From Gammaproteobacteria bacterium (lineage in GTDB: Bacteria; Pseudomonadota; Gammaproteobacteria; Ga0077536): a stretch of DNA of 64,000 bases. The notes below the pieces were generated by a model. It made no database searches and had not been told where the DNA came from. It saw nothing but the letters and a program-made list of their open reading frames with translations. Every line of letters begins with the position of its first letter. Positions within the stretch are counted from its first letter, which is position 1. Below are positions 63,657-64,000 of this stretch, piece by piece. A program made the position numbers and the translations under genes. The stretch is from assembly GCA_009692265.1 (NCBI GenBank), contig SHZM01000010.1:1-64000 (forward strand), in the 5' to 3' direction.

Positions 63657-64000
63657 TTACCCGCCCGGTCCATCTGTCATGATATAGCCTACGAGATCGC
63701 CTACATTGCGCTCCATGTCGTCCAGCAGATCGTAGAGCACGTAGCGAAGTGCCGGTACGCCGCGCAATGCGCCATGCTCATCCAGAACGACCAAATGCCG
63801 GATGTGATGTTCGCGCATTAATGCCGCGGCCGTAGCGACCGAGGTATTCAGGCTGATTGAGATTGCTGGGCTCGACATGATGTCCCGAACCTTGGTGGTT
63901 TTCGGGTTGCAATCCGCGGCAACAACCTTTTGTAGCACATCGCGCTCGGTCACGATTCCAATTACTCGATCGCCCTCCACGACAGTGGCGGCGCCCACGC
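63657..64000 (-). CDS. CBS-domain protein, cut by the right window edge
   Basis: At least 113 residues are visible; the N-terminus lies beyond the window. Two CBS motifs: G-I-V-T-E-R-D-V followed by V-R-D-I-M, and H-I-R-H-L-V-V-L-D-E-H-G. A stand-alone CBS pair usually binds adenine nucleotides. Target unknown. Confidence 0.88.
   Translation of the reverse strand, partial: VGAATVVEGDRVIGIVTERDVLQKVVAADCNPKTTKVRDIMSSPAISISLNTSVATAAALMREHHIRHLVVLDEHGALRGVPALRYVLYDLLDDMERNVGDLVGYIMTDGPGG

Noticed and set aside
1-64000. CRISPR arrays, rRNA genes, complete insertion sequences or integrases
   Set aside because: I looked for regularly spaced repeats, rRNA landmarks and transposase or integrase motifs and found none.

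Overview
The window reads as a chromosomal segment of a moderately GC-rich gammaproteobacterium that I cannot place below class. The right half has the classical gammaproteobacterial order kdsD-kdsC-lptC-lptA-lptB-rpoN-hpf-rapZ-ptsH-ptsI, ruvCAB-ybgC-tolQRAB-pal-cpoB and hisAFIE-tatABC. AspRS carries the non-discriminating signature known from Pseudomonas-type enzymes, and the one tRNA has an encoded CCA.

Layout. (1) 0.1-10.9 kb: accessory oxidative metabolism. It holds an N-terminally truncated luciferase-like monooxygenase, a cupin, an EthD protein, a Baeyer-Villiger-type flavoprotein followed by two coupled AhpD/CMD-fold genes, a GST-like protein, two PQQ dehydrogenases facing each other, a Tat-exported Rieske protein and htpX. 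(2) 11.0-15.5 kb: FecR-SPOR protein, ECF sigma factor with zinc anti-sigma factor, a MITE-like repeat, a cytochrome P450 and a frameshifted PEP-CTERM protein. (3) 16.0-20.6 kb: an operon of a Rieske oxygenase plus a five-gene toluene-4-monooxygenase-type diiron monooxygenase, without a reductase. (4) 20.5-28.4 kb: decaying accessory DNA, with a BrnA antitoxin beside a deleted BrnT toxin, a frameshifted PEBP gene, an apparently intact MntA-HepT pair, a broken RHS gene, a cupin and a gene stump next to tRNA-Lys. (5) 28.4-64 kb: dense, intact core genes for translation, NAD synthesis, recombination, envelope integrity, LPS export, nitrogen-related PTS, DNA polymerase I, histidine, Tat export and isoleucine synthesis.

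Most notable signal: the AhpD/CMD-like gene at 1950-2543 (minus) has a single in-frame TGA exactly where the AhpD family has its second catalytic cysteine (C-S-Y-TGA-T-G-G-H). It is followed at the correct distance by a perfect 7-bp hairpin with a GGUC loop, the apical loop of the E. coli fdhF bacterial SECIS. The simplest reading is a selenoprotein in a flavin-monooxygenase operon. A nonsense mutation of a Cys codon is the alternative.

How the genes may cooperate (inference): the diiron monooxygenase, P450 and Rieske oxygenase would hydroxylate hydrocarbon or aromatic substrates. Periplasmic PQQ dehydrogenases would oxidise alcohols, possibly passing electrons to the neighbouring Rieske protein and cytochrome domain, and the Baeyer-Villiger enzyme would oxygenate ketones. 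No specific substrate can be read from the sequence. Damaged genes are confined to the part left of tRNA-Lys; everything to its right appears intact.
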